A stretch of DNA of 12,315 nucleotides from Bacillota bacterium. Lineage in GTDB: Bacteria; Bacillota; Clostridia; Christensenellales; SZUA-584. The notes below the pieces were generated by a model. It did no database searches and had not been told where the DNA came from. It worked only from the letters and a program-made list of their open reading frames with translations. The position numbers and the translations under genes are program-made. How positions within the stretch are numbered: position 1 is the first letter of the stretch; each line of letters opens with the position of its first letter. Location of the stretch: NCBI GenBank assembly GCA_023441905.1, contig JAEZNC010000146.1, forward strand, positions 1-12,315, given 5' to 3'. This document shows positions 1 to 7,157 of this stretch, piece after piece.

Positions 1-1178
1 CCTTCTCCGTTGATGCTGCCGCCCGTTGCCGGGCTGCCCGCGTGCTTTTCCACGGGGAGGCTCTCACCCGTCAGCATTGATTCATCCACGGATGATATCC
101 CGTCCACGACTTCACCGTCCACCGGCACCGCCGTGCCCGGCCTGACAATCACAATATCGCCGATGACCACGTCTTCGAGCGGCACCTCAAGCTCCGTGTT
201 GTTTTTTAAAATCACGGCCGTTTTTGGCCGCAGCTTCATGAGCTTTTTAATCGCGTCGGATGTGCGCCCCTTGCTGACCGCTTCAAGATATTTTCCTGCC
301 ATGACAAGCGTAATCACCACCGCGGCGGATTCATAGTAAAGCATATGAATAAAGTCCGCGTCTCCCATAAACAAGCGAATCATCGCATAGGTGCTGTATA
401 CAAAGGCGCTTCCCGTCCCGATCGCCACCAGCGTATCCATGTTGGGCGCGCCTCTCATTAATGAGCGCAGCCCTCTGGAGAAAAAGCGGCTGCCCGCCGC
501 AATGACCGGCAGCGTCAATATGAATTGCACGAGCGCAAAAATGGCCGGGCTCATATGCGGGCTCATAAACGACGGTATCGGCAGACTGATGCCCAGCATA
601 TGCGGCATTGCGACATACAAAACAGGCACGGAAAACACAATCGCAATGAATAACCTTATGCGCATCACGCGGGCTTCTCGTTCCTGCCGGTCGCTGCCTT
701 TATCTGTATTGTCGGCTTGTTCAATTTCCTTCGGCGTATAACCTGCCTTCTCCACCGCCGTTTTGATTTCCAACAGCTTCACGTCGGTCGGGTCGTAAAC
801 GACCTTCAAACGGTTGGTCGCAAGATTCACGACCGCTTCCTTAACACCGCTCAGCCTCTTCACGCTGCGTTCCACAGCCGCCGAGCAAGCCGCGCATGTC
901 ATGCCTTCCACCGCGAGCTCTGACCCCCTGTATTGAGATGCCGGTTCTATGAGCCCGTAACCCGCATCCTCCACCGTCTTTTTTATCTTCGCAAAATCCA
1001 CAATGTCGGGATCAAACCTGACCGTCAGCTTTTCTGTCGAAAGATTGACGTCGCTTTGCAGCACACCCGCCATCTTGGCCACCGCTTTTTGAACATGGTT
1101 CGCACAGACCGCACAAGACATTCCCGTCACATCGAAACTTTGCTCTGTAATTTCCCGCTTTACTTGTTTGTCGGCCAT
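1..1178 (-). CDS. copA: Copper-exporting P1B-type ATPase CopA, N-terminal part
   Basis: This is the first 392 residues of a heavy-metal P-type ATPase; the rest lies beyond the left edge. Such enzymes use ATP to export Cu(I) across the cytoplasmic membrane. Two HMA metal-binding domains are visible, with GMSCAVC at residues 19-25 and GMTCAAC at 92-98. They are followed by four membrane segments (about 174-195, 210-233, 247-270 and 281-300) and the actuator domain with its TGES dephosphorylation motif at 370-373. The intramembrane CPC motif and the DKTG phosphorylation site would be outside the window, so Cu specificity is inferred from the HMA pair and from the adjacent chaperone. The ATG start is preceded by GGAG, and its first base is the last base of the chaperone stop codon (TAATG), which suggests translational coupling. 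Other P1B metals are possible but less likely. Confidence 0.95.
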   Translation of the reverse strand, partial: MADKQVKREITEQSFDVTGMSCAVCANHVQKAVAKMAGVLQSDVNLSTEKLTVRFDPDIVDFAKIKKTVEDAGYGLIEPASQYRGSELAVEGMTCAACSAAVERSVKRLSGVKEAVVNLATNRLKVVYDPTDVKLLEIKTAVEKAGYTPKEIEQADNTDKGSDRQEREARVMRIRLFIAIVFSVPVLYVAMPHMLGISLPIPSFMSPHMSPAIFALVQFILTLPVIAAGSRFFSRGLRSLMRGAPNMDTLVAIGTGSAFVYSTYAMIRLFMGDADFIHMLYYESAAVVITLVMAGKYLEAVSKGRTSDAIKKLMKLRPKTAVILKNNTELEVPLEDVVIGDIVIVRPGTAVPVDGEVVDGISSVDESMLTGESLPVEKHAGSPATGGSINGE

Positions 1179-1384
1179 TATTTCTCCTCGATGCCGTATC
1201 CCGCTTCTTCAACGGCGTTTCTAAGCGTTTCAAAGCTTAACTTTTTCTCGTCATAGTCAATAGAAATCGTCTCGGATGCAAGATCAACCACGGCCTTGCG
1301 GACACCATCTATTGACCCTGCCGCTTTTTCAACTCTTTTCACGCAGGCTTCACAGCCCATACCCGTTATATGATAATTTTTCAT
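1178..1384 (-). CDS. copZ: CopZ-like copper chaperone (single HMA domain)
   Basis: A 68-residue protein consisting of one heavy-metal-associated domain. The metal-binding loop GMGCEAC is at residues 8-14, so Cys11 and Cys14 are the predicted Cu(I) ligands. The length and the C-terminal pattern (EEAGYGIEE) are typical of CopZ/Atx1-type chaperones, which carry Cu(I) in the cytosol and hand it to the HMA domains of CopA. The start ATG follows a strong AGGAGGGGG ribosome binding site. Its TAA stop overlaps the copA ATG by one base, so the two genes are almost certainly one transcript with the chaperone first. No copper-responsive regulator gene (csoR or copY) is seen in the window. Confidence 0.93.
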   Translation of the reverse strand: MKNYHITGMGCEACVKRVEKAAGSIDGVRKAVVDLASETISIDYDEKKLSFETLRNAVEEAGYGIEEK

Positions 1385-1414
1385 ATCCCCCTCCTAAAAG
1401 CCTTTGTCCTGCTG

Positions 1415-1470
1415 ATTATATTGACATCGATCAATATTTTAAGCTTATACCATCCTTATTTATGCGTCAA
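1415..1470 (-). promoter_or_regulatory. Candidate copZ-copA promoter region with an FNR/CRP-like dyad
   Basis: On the minus strand a perfect TATAAT lies at 1420-1415. Its best -35 is only TTAAAA, at 1442-1437 with a 16-base spacer. An alternative is TTGACG (1470-1465) with TATAAG (1449-1444), whose 15-base spacer is short. Between the two -10 candidates lies the dyad TTGACATCGATCAA (1421-1434), which matches the FNR-type pattern TTGAT-N4-ATCAA at 9 of 10 positions. Which -10 is used is not clear. No CopY-type TACANNTGTA box was found. Confidence 0.45.
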
Positions 1471-1502
1471 TACAGCGTAAAATCGCCCTAATGGAAAGTA
1501 CG

Positions 1503-1530
1503 TGACTTTTCTTGATATTTTTGGTATAAT
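1503..1530 (+). promoter_or_regulatory. Upstream promoter (P1) of the GGDEF gene
   Basis: An extended -10, TGGTATAAT, lies at 1522-1530. Any -35 is weak (TGACTT at 1503-1508, 16-base spacer), as is often acceptable with a TGn extension. It would give a leader of about 170 bases before the ATG at 1710. Confidence 0.5.
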
Positions 1531-1622
1531 AGATAGGTGTTATGTGTGTCTGTGTGCAAGTCACACAAAACAGATTTGCACTTAAGATAGCTTAACAACG
1601 CGGAAATTTGTGCCACAGTCTA

Positions 1623-1652
1623 TTGGCTTTTATTATCGTATACTGTTATAAT
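1623..1652 (+). promoter_or_regulatory. Proximal promoter (P2) of the GGDEF gene
   Basis: TTGGCT (1623-1628), an 18-base spacer and TATAAT (1647-1652) with an upstream TG (1644-1645) form an extended -10 promoter. The transcript would start near 1659, about 50 bases before the ATG at 1710. This also argues against translation from the upstream ATG at 1608. Confidence 0.55.
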
Positions 1653-1709
1653 TTAAAAGCTGTTTGTTTTTTGGCTGAAAGGCTATTTCATTATAGGAGA
1701 GCCGAACAT

Positions 1710-2867
1710 ATGCTGAAAAGAATGATGTCGGCCTTACGCGGTATGAGTGAAGCGAATTCAAGCGTAACCGCAGAGCTTGCCCGCATCAATATAAAAAGAA
1801 TATTTCCGGCAAGTATTTGCTGCATAGCCCTGAATACCGCCGCTATCATCATGCTTGTCAGCCTGCCCCATCAAAACTCATTGTGGCGGTCTCGGCAAAT
1901 ATGGATTAACGCATCCATGATGGTTTTTATTCTGGGTTTACTGATTCCGATAAAGGCCGTCATCAAAAAGGACGAGCCCGGCTTATTTGCCAAGCTTGCT
2001 CCTTACATCGGTTATATCGGGTTGATCTTTTTCAGCCTGGCTTCAACCGCAAACGACCAGCTTATTACCGGGAACAGCATCACCACATACGTGATCGCCA
2101 GCCTTGTCAGCGGTGTTTTATTTCTGATTCGCCCGCTGCATTCCATTATCTTATACGCCGGTTCCTACGCAACTCTGGCTGTGATATGCTCAACCGCGCA
2201 AGTCTCAGATGTCATCTATACGTCCAATATGATTAACGCACTGACAATGACGGTGCTCAGCGCGTTTTTGTCTGTGATGCTATGGCACAATAACCGTACG
2301 AATGTGCTTCAAGCCTACCAGATTCGCACGCAGCAAAAGCTTTTGGAAAAAACAAATATCAATCTTCATAAAATGGCTTATTACGATCCGCTGACCGACC
2401 TGCCCAACCGCCGGTATCTAAACGATATTTTACAGAAAGAAACCGCGCTGATGATGCGCAAGAATTACGAGTCCTGCCTGATTATGCTCGATCTTGACTA
2501 CTTTAAATATGTGAATGACAATCACGGGCATCCCGTGGGAGATAAGCTGCTCGTTCAAATCAGCGCATTGCTTTCTCAAAACATTCGGAAATACGATACG
2601 ATCTGCCGCCTGGGCGGCGAAGAATTTATGATACTGCTTCCGCAAACCGATTTGGATGAAGCCGTGGCTGTGGCTCACAAGCTTTTGAATGTGATCTCAT
2701 CCGAGCCTTTCGTCATCGATGATAAATCGGTTAGCATTACAACCAGCATCGGCGTCTCACGCCTCAAGAAGGACGCGGACGCCTCGCTGATTGACCAATA
2801 TACACATGTGGATACGGCTCTTTATAAAGCCAAGCGGGACGGACGCAACTGCGTAAGGACCGCTTAA
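1710..2867 (+). CDS. Membrane-anchored diguanylate cyclase (GGDEF domain)
   Basis: This 385-residue protein is predicted to make the second messenger cyclic di-GMP from two GTP molecules. The N-terminal half (about residues 30-195) has five to six hydrophobic membrane segments and no recognisable sensor domain. A short linker leads to a complete GGDEF domain: the entry motif DPLTDLPNRR at 226-235, the metal-binding Asp261 in DLDYFK, and the active-site GGEEF at 302-306. The inhibitory I-site RKYD at 293-296 is spaced five residues before GGEEF, so product inhibition is expected. There is no EAL or HD-GYP phosphodiesterase domain. The start was placed at 1710 because GGAGA lies nine bases upstream. 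An in-frame ATG at 1608 would add 34 residues but lacks such a site. The stop overlaps the convergent ABC permease stop. Confidence 0.93.
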   Translation: MLKRMMSALRGMSEANSSVTAELARINIKRIFPASICCIALNTAAIIMLVSLPHQNSLWRSRQIWINASMMVFILGLLIPIKAVIKKDEPGLFAKLAPYIGYIGLIFFSLASTANDQLITGNSITTYVIASLVSGVLFLIRPLHSIILYAGSYATLAVICSTAQVSDVIYTSNMINALTMTVLSAFLSVMLWHNNRTNVLQAYQIRTQQKLLEKTNINLHKMAYYDPLTDLPNRRYLNDILQKETALMMRKNYESCLIMLDLDYFKYVNDNHGHPVGDKLLVQISALLSQNIRKYDTICRLGGEEFMILLPQTDLDEAVAVAHKLLNVISSEPFVIDDKSVSITTSIGVSRLKKDADASLIDQYTHVDTALYKAKRDGRNCVRTA

Positions 2868-3607
2868 CTCACCGATAATTTTACTGTTGCGCGGCGCGAC
2901 AGCAGATACGCAAGCGTTCCTGTCACAGCCGCAAATACCAAATCCATTCCCATTGCCACATAAGGACTGCCGCTTAAACGTCCCGAGCAGAAAGCAAACA
3001 CCGTTCCAAGAAACTTGTATATTTCCCCCGAGAACAACTGTGCGTCGATCACCGGCAGCAGGATGAAGAAGAACACGGGAACACCGATCGATATGGCCAG
3101 TTTTAACGGTTTGTTCATACGGTAATATGCTGTTGTGATGAAATACCCGAGCATGATACACGAAAGATATCTGCAGATCATATAAAGGATTCCTTCACCG
3201 TATAGCAAAGACCCGCTGTCGATATAACGTGAAGCAAATAACTGCACCAAAGACGACTCGTAATTGATGAACTGCCGGATAATAAGCGCATTGAGGCTGT
3301 CGATGAGCGCCATGCCCACACACAAAACTGCCGCAGTTAAGACAAAGCTTGTGAACATCGTTTTTCTCGAAATGCCGTTGGCCGAGAACATATGGAACGT
3401 CGATTTGTATGCGTTAAGGCCTACCACAAACAGAAAGATCATGGATGCCACATCAAAGCCGCCGAATGTCACGTGCATATCAAACCGCCTGAATGCAAGC
3501 AGTGATATACCCATCAAAATAAAAAGTGAATAGATGACGATGTAGAATATAATGACAGGCCATTTGATGCCGCTGAGCTGATATTTTAAAGCCGGTGCCA
3601 ATCTCAT
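2864..3607 (-). CDS. ABC transporter membrane subunit (ABC-2-like)
   Basis: A 247-residue integral membrane protein with six hydrophobic segments (about 18-38, 50-68, 83-107, 140-160, 169-187 and 219-236). The short basic N-terminus and basic C-terminus fit a cytoplasmic location of both ends. It is the last gene of a three-gene unit, 16 bases after the ATPase gene. Its GGAGG ribosome binding site lies next to the ATPase stop codon. By position and topology it should be the permease partner of that ATPase, forming an exporter of the type regulated by YtrA-like GntR proteins. Those exporters are known in Bacillus for responses to cell-wall-active antibiotics. The substrate cannot be read from the sequence. 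The sequence is diverged, and family membership rests mainly on topology and context. Confidence 0.82.
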   Translation of the reverse strand: MRLAPALKYQLSGIKWPVIIFYIVIYSLFILMGISLLAFRRFDMHVTFGGFDVASMIFLFVVGLNAYKSTFHMFSANGISRKTMFTSFVLTAAVLCVGMALIDSLNALIIRQFINYESSLVQLFASRYIDSGSLLYGEGILYMICRYLSCIMLGYFITTAYYRMNKPLKLAISIGVPVFFFILLPVIDAQLFSGEIYKFLGTVFAFCSGRLSGSPYVAMGMDLVFAAVTGTLAYLLSRRATVKLSVS

Positions 3608-3623
3608 AAATTATTTCCTCCCT

Positions 3624-4475
3624 CTAAGAATTTGTCAGATGAATAAACAGGCTTTGCAGGTTGAGCTTCGATACCTCAATACCCTGCGGCACTGCATTTT
3701 CACTGATCGTTTCCAGCAGATATGCGCTCTTCATGCCGCCGAGCGAATCCTGTCCGAGCACTTTTTTACCCTGAACGAAACTATCGACCAAACCGGCAGG
3801 CCCTGTTACCGTCACACCCGCTTTGAGTGCATTTTGCGTGGTGTCGTTCATAATGATCTCTCCGCTCTTAATGATCGCGACATTTTCGATCACGCCTGCG
3901 GCCTCTTCAATCAGATGCGTCGACACGACCACAGTTTTGGGTACGCGGCTGTAGCTCTCGATCAATTCGCGGTAAAACACATCGCGGTAATTCGCGTCAA
4001 GGCCGAGAACCGGTTCATCAAGCAGCAGCACCGGCGCGTTGCACGACAGCGCCGCGATAATTTTATAAATCGACTTATACCCGGTGGACAGCGCTCTGAC
4101 CTTTTTCTTGGTGTTCAGCGCAAACTTTTCGGCCAGCTGCCGCGCGTAATCGGTATCCATATCCGGATAAAACTCATTCGTCCATTTAAAAACCTCTTTG
4201 ACCGTCATGGTATCGGGATAAAGCGACTGTTCGGTCATGCAATAGACCTTTTTGAGCACGTCGTCGTTCTCCTGCACGGGCTCCCCGTCGATCAAAACAG
4301 TTCCTTTCGTGGGAAACAACTTGTTGGTAATCAGCCCGAGCAATGTTGATTTTCCTGCGCCGTTTCGCCCGAGCAAGCCGCTGATTTTGTTTTCTTCAAA
4401 CGTGAGCGTCACATCTTTGAGCGCGGTTGTGCTTCCGAAGCATTTTGTGACGCCTTTAACCTCAATCAAGCTCAT
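3624..4475 (-). CDS. ABC transporter ATP-binding protein
   Basis: This 283-residue ATPase powers the membrane subunit encoded next to it. All nucleotide-binding motifs are present in order: Walker A GRNGAGKST at 36-44, the Q-loop Gln82, Walker B VLLLDE at 148-153 with the catalytic Glu153, and the switch His186 in STHLIEE. The ABC signature is degenerate (LSTGYKS at 128-134 instead of LSGGQ), as is common in YtrB/BcrA-type exporters. The C-terminal 60 residues are an accessory domain of unknown role. The ATG follows AAAGGA and lies inside the end of the GntR gene, a 14-base overlap that implies translational coupling. Drug or antimicrobial peptide export is an inference from context only. Confidence 0.93.
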   Translation of the reverse strand: MSLIEVKGVTKCFGSTTALKDVTLTFEENKISGLLGRNGAGKSTLLGLITNKLFPTKGTVLIDGEPVQENDDVLKKVYCMTEQSLYPDTMTVKEVFKWTNEFYPDMDTDYARQLAEKFALNTKKKVRALSTGYKSIYKIIAALSCNAPVLLLDEPVLGLDANYRDVFYRELIESYSRVPKTVVVSTHLIEEAAGVIENVAIIKSGEIIMNDTTQNALKAGVTVTGPAGLVDSFVQGKKVLGQDSLGGMKSAYLLETISENAVPQGIEVSKLNLQSLFIHLTNS

Positions 4476-4839
4476 TTTTAAATCCTTTCTTTATCATATT
4501 ATTAATTTCTTCAGGGGAAATAGAAAGCTTCTGCGCTTCCGACAACAGCGGCCGGACAAATTTTTCAAAAAACAGCTGCTCCCTTTTCTTCAGTATCACG
4601 TCTTTTGCTCCTTTCGCGACAAACATGCCTAGCCCGCGTTTTTTATAAAGGATGCCATCGTCCGCAAGCATCGTGATGCCCTTGAGCGCCGTTGCAGGAT
4701 TAATTTTGTAGCTTACGGATATCTCCGTTGTGGACGGAGCCTGCATATCCTCACCGAGCGCACCCGTCAGTATCGCATTTTCCAGCTGTTCCGCAATCTG
4801 AATGAAGATCGGCACGTCACTCTGCAAATTGAGTTGCAC
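4462..4839 (-). CDS. GntR-family transcriptional regulator, YtrA subfamily
   Basis: A 125-residue repressor-type protein. Residues 1-75 form the GntR winged helix, beginning with the family pattern VPIFIQIAEQLENAIL. The recognition region is around STTEISVSYKINPATALKG, and the wing ends at KKRGLGMFVAKG. The remaining 50 residues are a short helical tail, as in the YtrA subfamily, rather than the large ligand domains of FadR or HutC types. YtrA-like regulators usually repress their own operon, which encodes an ABC exporter, and that is the arrangement here. The start is GTG at 4839. It is supported by an excellent AAGGAGGTGA site seven bases upstream, whereas the nearby ATG at 4844 is out of frame. 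Confidence 0.92.
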   Translation of the reverse strand: MQLNLQSDVPIFIQIAEQLENAILTGALGEDMQAPSTTEISVSYKINPATALKGITMLADDGILYKKRGLGMFVAKGAKDVILKKREQLFFEKFVRPLLSEAQKLSISPEEINNMIKKGFKNELD

Positions 4840-4866
4840 TTCATCACCTCCTTGGTTATTTACTCT

Positions 4867-4903
4867 TGTAGCTAACTATAGTACAGCTGCGCGTGTTTGT
4901 CAA
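4867..4903 (-). promoter_or_regulatory. Promoter and candidate operator of the GntR-ABC operon
   Basis: On the minus strand TTGACA (4903-4898), a 17-base spacer and TATAGT (4880-4875) make a near-consensus sigma-A promoter. An imperfect dyad, TGTA-N11-TACA (4867-4885), covers the -10 and the expected transcription start near 4868. This is a natural place for the GntR protein to repress its own operon. The promoter is secure; the operator is an inference. Confidence 0.75.
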
Positions 4904-4982
4904 CATTCTTTTTAAATAGAATTATTGAGCATATAATCTTTGAAAAACCGGTGGTTTAATCAATAAGCCGCGCACCATTGTG

Positions 4983-5012
4983 TTGACACTCTTAATCAAT
5001 TCATCTTATAAT
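4983..5012 (+). promoter_or_regulatory. Promoter of the sodium-pump decarboxylase genes
   Basis: Perfect TTGACA (4983-4988) and perfect TATAAT (5007-5012) are separated by 18 bases. Transcription should begin near 5019, which rules out the in-frame ATG at 5011 as a start codon. Confidence 0.85.
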
Positions 5013-5055
5013 GACTAAGAATTTAAACAAAAGATGTGACTCGGAAAGGATATTT

Positions 5056-6189
5056 ATGGAAGCACTGCTTAAGGGTTTTACGAATTTCAGCTGGCAGCAG
5101 GCTGTGATGATCGTAATCGGGCTCGTACTCATTTTGTTGGCTATAAAAAAAGAATATGAACCCATGCTGCTTTTACCTATCGGTTTTGGCTGTGTGCTGA
5201 CCAATCTTCCGCTTGCGACTGTACTTGCTAATTCTCTCGGAGAAATTGGTTTTCTGAAGGTGCTTTTTAATGCCGGTATTGCGACGGAGCTGTTCCCTCT
5301 GCTCATTTTCGTCGCTATCGGTGCGATGATCGATTTTTCACCGCTGCTAAAACAACCTGTCATGTTGTTTTTTGGCGCTGCGGCACAATTCGGTATTTTC
5401 GCCGCGATGATGCTGGCGATTTGCGCCAATGCCATCGTGCCTGATTTGTTCAGCCTGCAGGAAGCTGCGGCTGTCGGTATCATCGGCGCGGCAGACGGCC
5501 CGACCACGATTTTTGTCGGTAATCTGTTTGCAAAGGATTATATCGGCGCACTGTCGGTGGCTGCCTACTCGTATATGGCGCTTGTGCCCATCATTCAGCC
5601 GCCTGTTATCCGGGCGCTGACCACCAAAAAAGAGCGGCGTATTCGCATGGATTCGGATGTCGGTAAACCCATTCCGAAGCCGGTGCTGATTCTTTTCCCC
5701 ATAATTATTACGATTGTGGTCGGCTTTATCGCTCCCGATGGCGTACCGCTTGTCGGCGCGCTGATGTTCGGCAATTTGATCAGAGAATGCGGCGTTTTAA
5801 AGCGGCTCTCCGATTCGGCTCAGAACGAGCTGGCCAACCTTGTGACGCTGCTGCTCGGTATCACGATCGGCTCCACAATGTCCGCCTCGACGTTCCTGCA
5901 ATGGGATACCGTCATGATTCTCGTTATCGGGTTCCTCGCATTTGTGTTTGATACCGCCGGCGGCGTGCTCTTCGCAAAGCTGATCAATCTGTTCCTTAAG
6001 AAGAAAATCAATCCGATGATCGGCGCGGCGGGTATATCCGCATTCCCGATGTCCGCCCGCATTGTTCATAAGATGGCTCAAAAGGAGGATCCGTCCAACT
6101 TCATACTGATGCCTGCCATCGGTGCAAACGTATCAGGCCAGATCGGATCCATTATTGCAGGCGCAGTCCTGATCTCTTTACTGGTATAA
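5056..6189 (+). CDS. Sodium ion-translocating decarboxylase, beta subunit
   Basis: A 377-residue, highly hydrophobic protein of the OadB/GcdB/MmdB family. In these complexes the beta subunit decarboxylates carboxybiotin and couples this to Na+ export across the cytoplasmic membrane. The ADGPT motif at residues 146-150 (Asp147) and the C-terminal GANVSGQIGS motif (Asn358, Gly361 and Ser365) correspond to the conserved Na+/proton pathway regions of the family. The length is typical of glutaconyl-CoA or methylmalonyl-CoA decarboxylase beta subunits rather than of the longer enterobacterial OadB. The start at 5056 follows GGAAAGGA and lies about 37 bases after the predicted transcription start. 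A small gamma-like subunit follows 12 bases later. No alpha (carboxyltransferase) or biotin carrier gene lies in the window, so the substrate is undetermined. Confidence 0.95.
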   Translation: MEALLKGFTNFSWQQAVMIVIGLVLILLAIKKEYEPMLLLPIGFGCVLTNLPLATVLANSLGEIGFLKVLFNAGIATELFPLLIFVAIGAMIDFSPLLKQPVMLFFGAAAQFGIFAAMMLAICANAIVPDLFSLQEAAAVGIIGAADGPTTIFVGNLFAKDYIGALSVAAYSYMALVPIIQPPVIRALTTKKERRIRMDSDVGKPIPKPVLILFPIIITIVVGFIAPDGVPLVGALMFGNLIRECGVLKRLSDSAQNELANLVTLLLGITIGSTMSASTFLQWDTVMILVIGFLAFVFDTAGGVLFAKLINLFLKKKINPMIGAAGISAFPMSARIVHKMAQKEDPSNFILMPAIGANVSGQIGSIIAGAVLISLLV

Positions 6190-6201
6190 CAGGAGGTTGT
6201 T

Positions 6202-6339
6202 ATGAACGTAGGTGAAATGTTGTCTCAAGGTGTGCAGTATATGGGCATCGGCGTCGCCGTCGTGTTCGTCGTGCTGGCTGTTTTTTTCGGAGTCATCAAG
6301 CTCTTGATAAAAATCTGGCCGCCCAAGGAAATCGATTAA
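6202..6339 (+). CDS. Small OadG-like subunit of the sodium-pump decarboxylase
   Basis: A 45-residue protein with a single membrane helix (about residues 14-37, rich in Val, Ile and Phe), a short polar N-terminus and a KEID end. It follows AGGAGG with a five-base spacing and starts 12 bases after the beta subunit stop, so it is co-transcribed. The pattern, MGIGVAVVFVVLAVFF followed by a basic residue, is that of the gamma/delta subunits of OadG type. These subunits anchor and stabilise the decarboxylase complex. It is shorter than the usual 60-120 residues because it lacks the extended C-terminal tail that contacts the alpha subunit. Assignment rests on position and the helix pattern. Confidence 0.8.
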   Translation: MNVGEMLSQGVQYMGIGVAVVFVVLAVFFGVIKLLIKIWPPKEID

Positions 6340-6349
6340 AAACACATCT

Positions 6350-6376
6350 GCCCGGCGGATAACCGCCGGGCTTTTT
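6350..6376 (+). terminator. Intrinsic terminator after the sodium-pump genes
   Basis: A perfect 9-base stem GCCCGGCGG/CCGCCGGGC with an ATAA loop (6350-6371) is followed by five T residues. It begins 11 bases after the small subunit stop. Confidence 0.92.
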
Positions 6377-6572
6377 GTTTACATGTGCATTTATCCGTCC
6401 GCCTCAGACCGTTAATGAAGCTATTCAGCCGCACAGGCCATCCGCTTGCGCAAATGTACACAGACTTTCTGCCGCAGCTTTTGTTTTATGGCTCAGCGCA
6501 TAATGAAACTGGAGCGTTCTAAGCGGCCGCCCAAAATTGTTGAGCTCGGATGATATTCCTTCCGCTGCGCGG

Positions 6573-7157
6573 TTAATCCAGCTTTTTTATCATGATCGAT
6601 GCGGATACACCGCTGTCAGAGAGCTGCGCTGCGGCCACTGTCCCCGACGTCATGATCAGCCGGACTGTCGCACCGGCATCGAGTTCGGTGAGCACAGCGG
6701 TGCCGTATACCGCTTCACGCGTGTCAATCAGCCTTGCCATCACACTGCCGTCTATGGTTTGCCCGTCGGCCTGAAGGGAAAGCGCCAAATGCAGGGCGTT
6801 GGCGGCCCGCATGGTCACCGAATAGCTGATCTCATAGACTCCCGATACCATCACGATAATATCAGACGAATTATCATCGTGCGCAAGCCCCTTTAAAACC
6901 GTATGATTGCTGAACCTGACAGGCACCACATCACCCGGCACCGAGACGGCCAGTATTTGCGGCCCGCTTTGAAATATGTATCCGTAAACGCCTTGCTTTT
7001 GCGGCGAGGCTTTTGCTTCTTCCTTTACTTCCGGCGCGCATGATGGCTCCGCAGGTACCACAAGCTTCAGGATTTCTTTGCGGGATTCGGCTGGCATCCG
7101 CTTTGCTTTATCACTTTGTGAATGAGTTTTGAAATTTCTGAAATAGGCATTGCTCAT
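6573..7157 (-). CDS. BclA C-terminal-domain-like protein (C1q/TNF-like fold), possible spore-surface protein
   Basis: A 194-residue protein. The first 50 residues are charged and Lys/Glu-rich and probably disordered. The remainder (about 55-194) is beta-rich, with the alternating pattern of the BclA-C/C1q-like sandwich: GYIFQSGPQ, then VSGVYEISYSVTM, ALHLALSLQADGQ and TVRLIMTSGTVAAA, and a final ASIMIKKL strand. In exosporium proteins such a domain trimerises at the tip of a collagen-like stalk. Here no Gly-X-Y repeats and no signal peptide are present. The start was placed at 7157 because GGGGAG lies about nine bases upstream; an ATG seven codons earlier has this site inside its coding part. 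It could also be a carbohydrate-binding or phage-like beta-sandwich. A spore role is inferred from the family. Confidence 0.7.
   Translation of the reverse strand: MSNAYFRNFKTHSQSDKAKRMPAESRKEILKLVVPAEPSCAPEVKEEAKASPQKQGVYGYIFQSGPQILAVSVPGDVVPVRFSNHTVLKGLAHDDNSSDIIVMVSGVYEISYSVTMRAANALHLALSLQADGQTIDGSVMARLIDTREAVYGTAVLTELDAGATVRLIMTSGTVAAAQLSDSGVSASIMIKKLD

Larger units (their letters stand above)
1385..1709. other. Divergent intergenic region between copZ and the GGDEF gene
   Basis: This 325-base stretch has no convincing gene. The left third holds the copZA control region. The right two thirds hold two plus-strand promoters for the GGDEF gene and the leader between them. The leader contains TGTGTG-CAAGT-CACACA (1551-1567), a perfect 6-base dyad, and GTGCAA (1554-1559) paired with TTGCAC (1576-1581). 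These two pairings share bases and cannot form together. An in-frame ATG at 1608 exists but has no ribosome binding site and lies upstream of the second promoter. Confidence 0.6.

Noticed and set aside
1608..1709. N-terminal extension of the GGDEF protein from an ATG at 1608
   Set aside because: There is no ribosome binding site, and a good extended -10 promoter lies within the extension. The ATG at 1710 has GGAGA at proper spacing.
1531..1709. Cyclic di-GMP riboswitch in the leader of the diguanylate cyclase gene
   Set aside because: The conserved GEMM core sequences and the tetraloop/receptor pattern are not recognisable; only short dyads are present.
3639..4349. Long plus-strand frame opposite the ABC ATPase
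   Set aside because: It is a shadow of the ATPase gene, whose motifs are all intact on the minus strand; there is no initiation signal.
6380..6572. Possible gene or RNA between the sodium-pump terminator and the BclA-like gene
   Set aside because: No frame with a ribosome binding site and no stable hairpin with a T-run could be found; nothing supportable.
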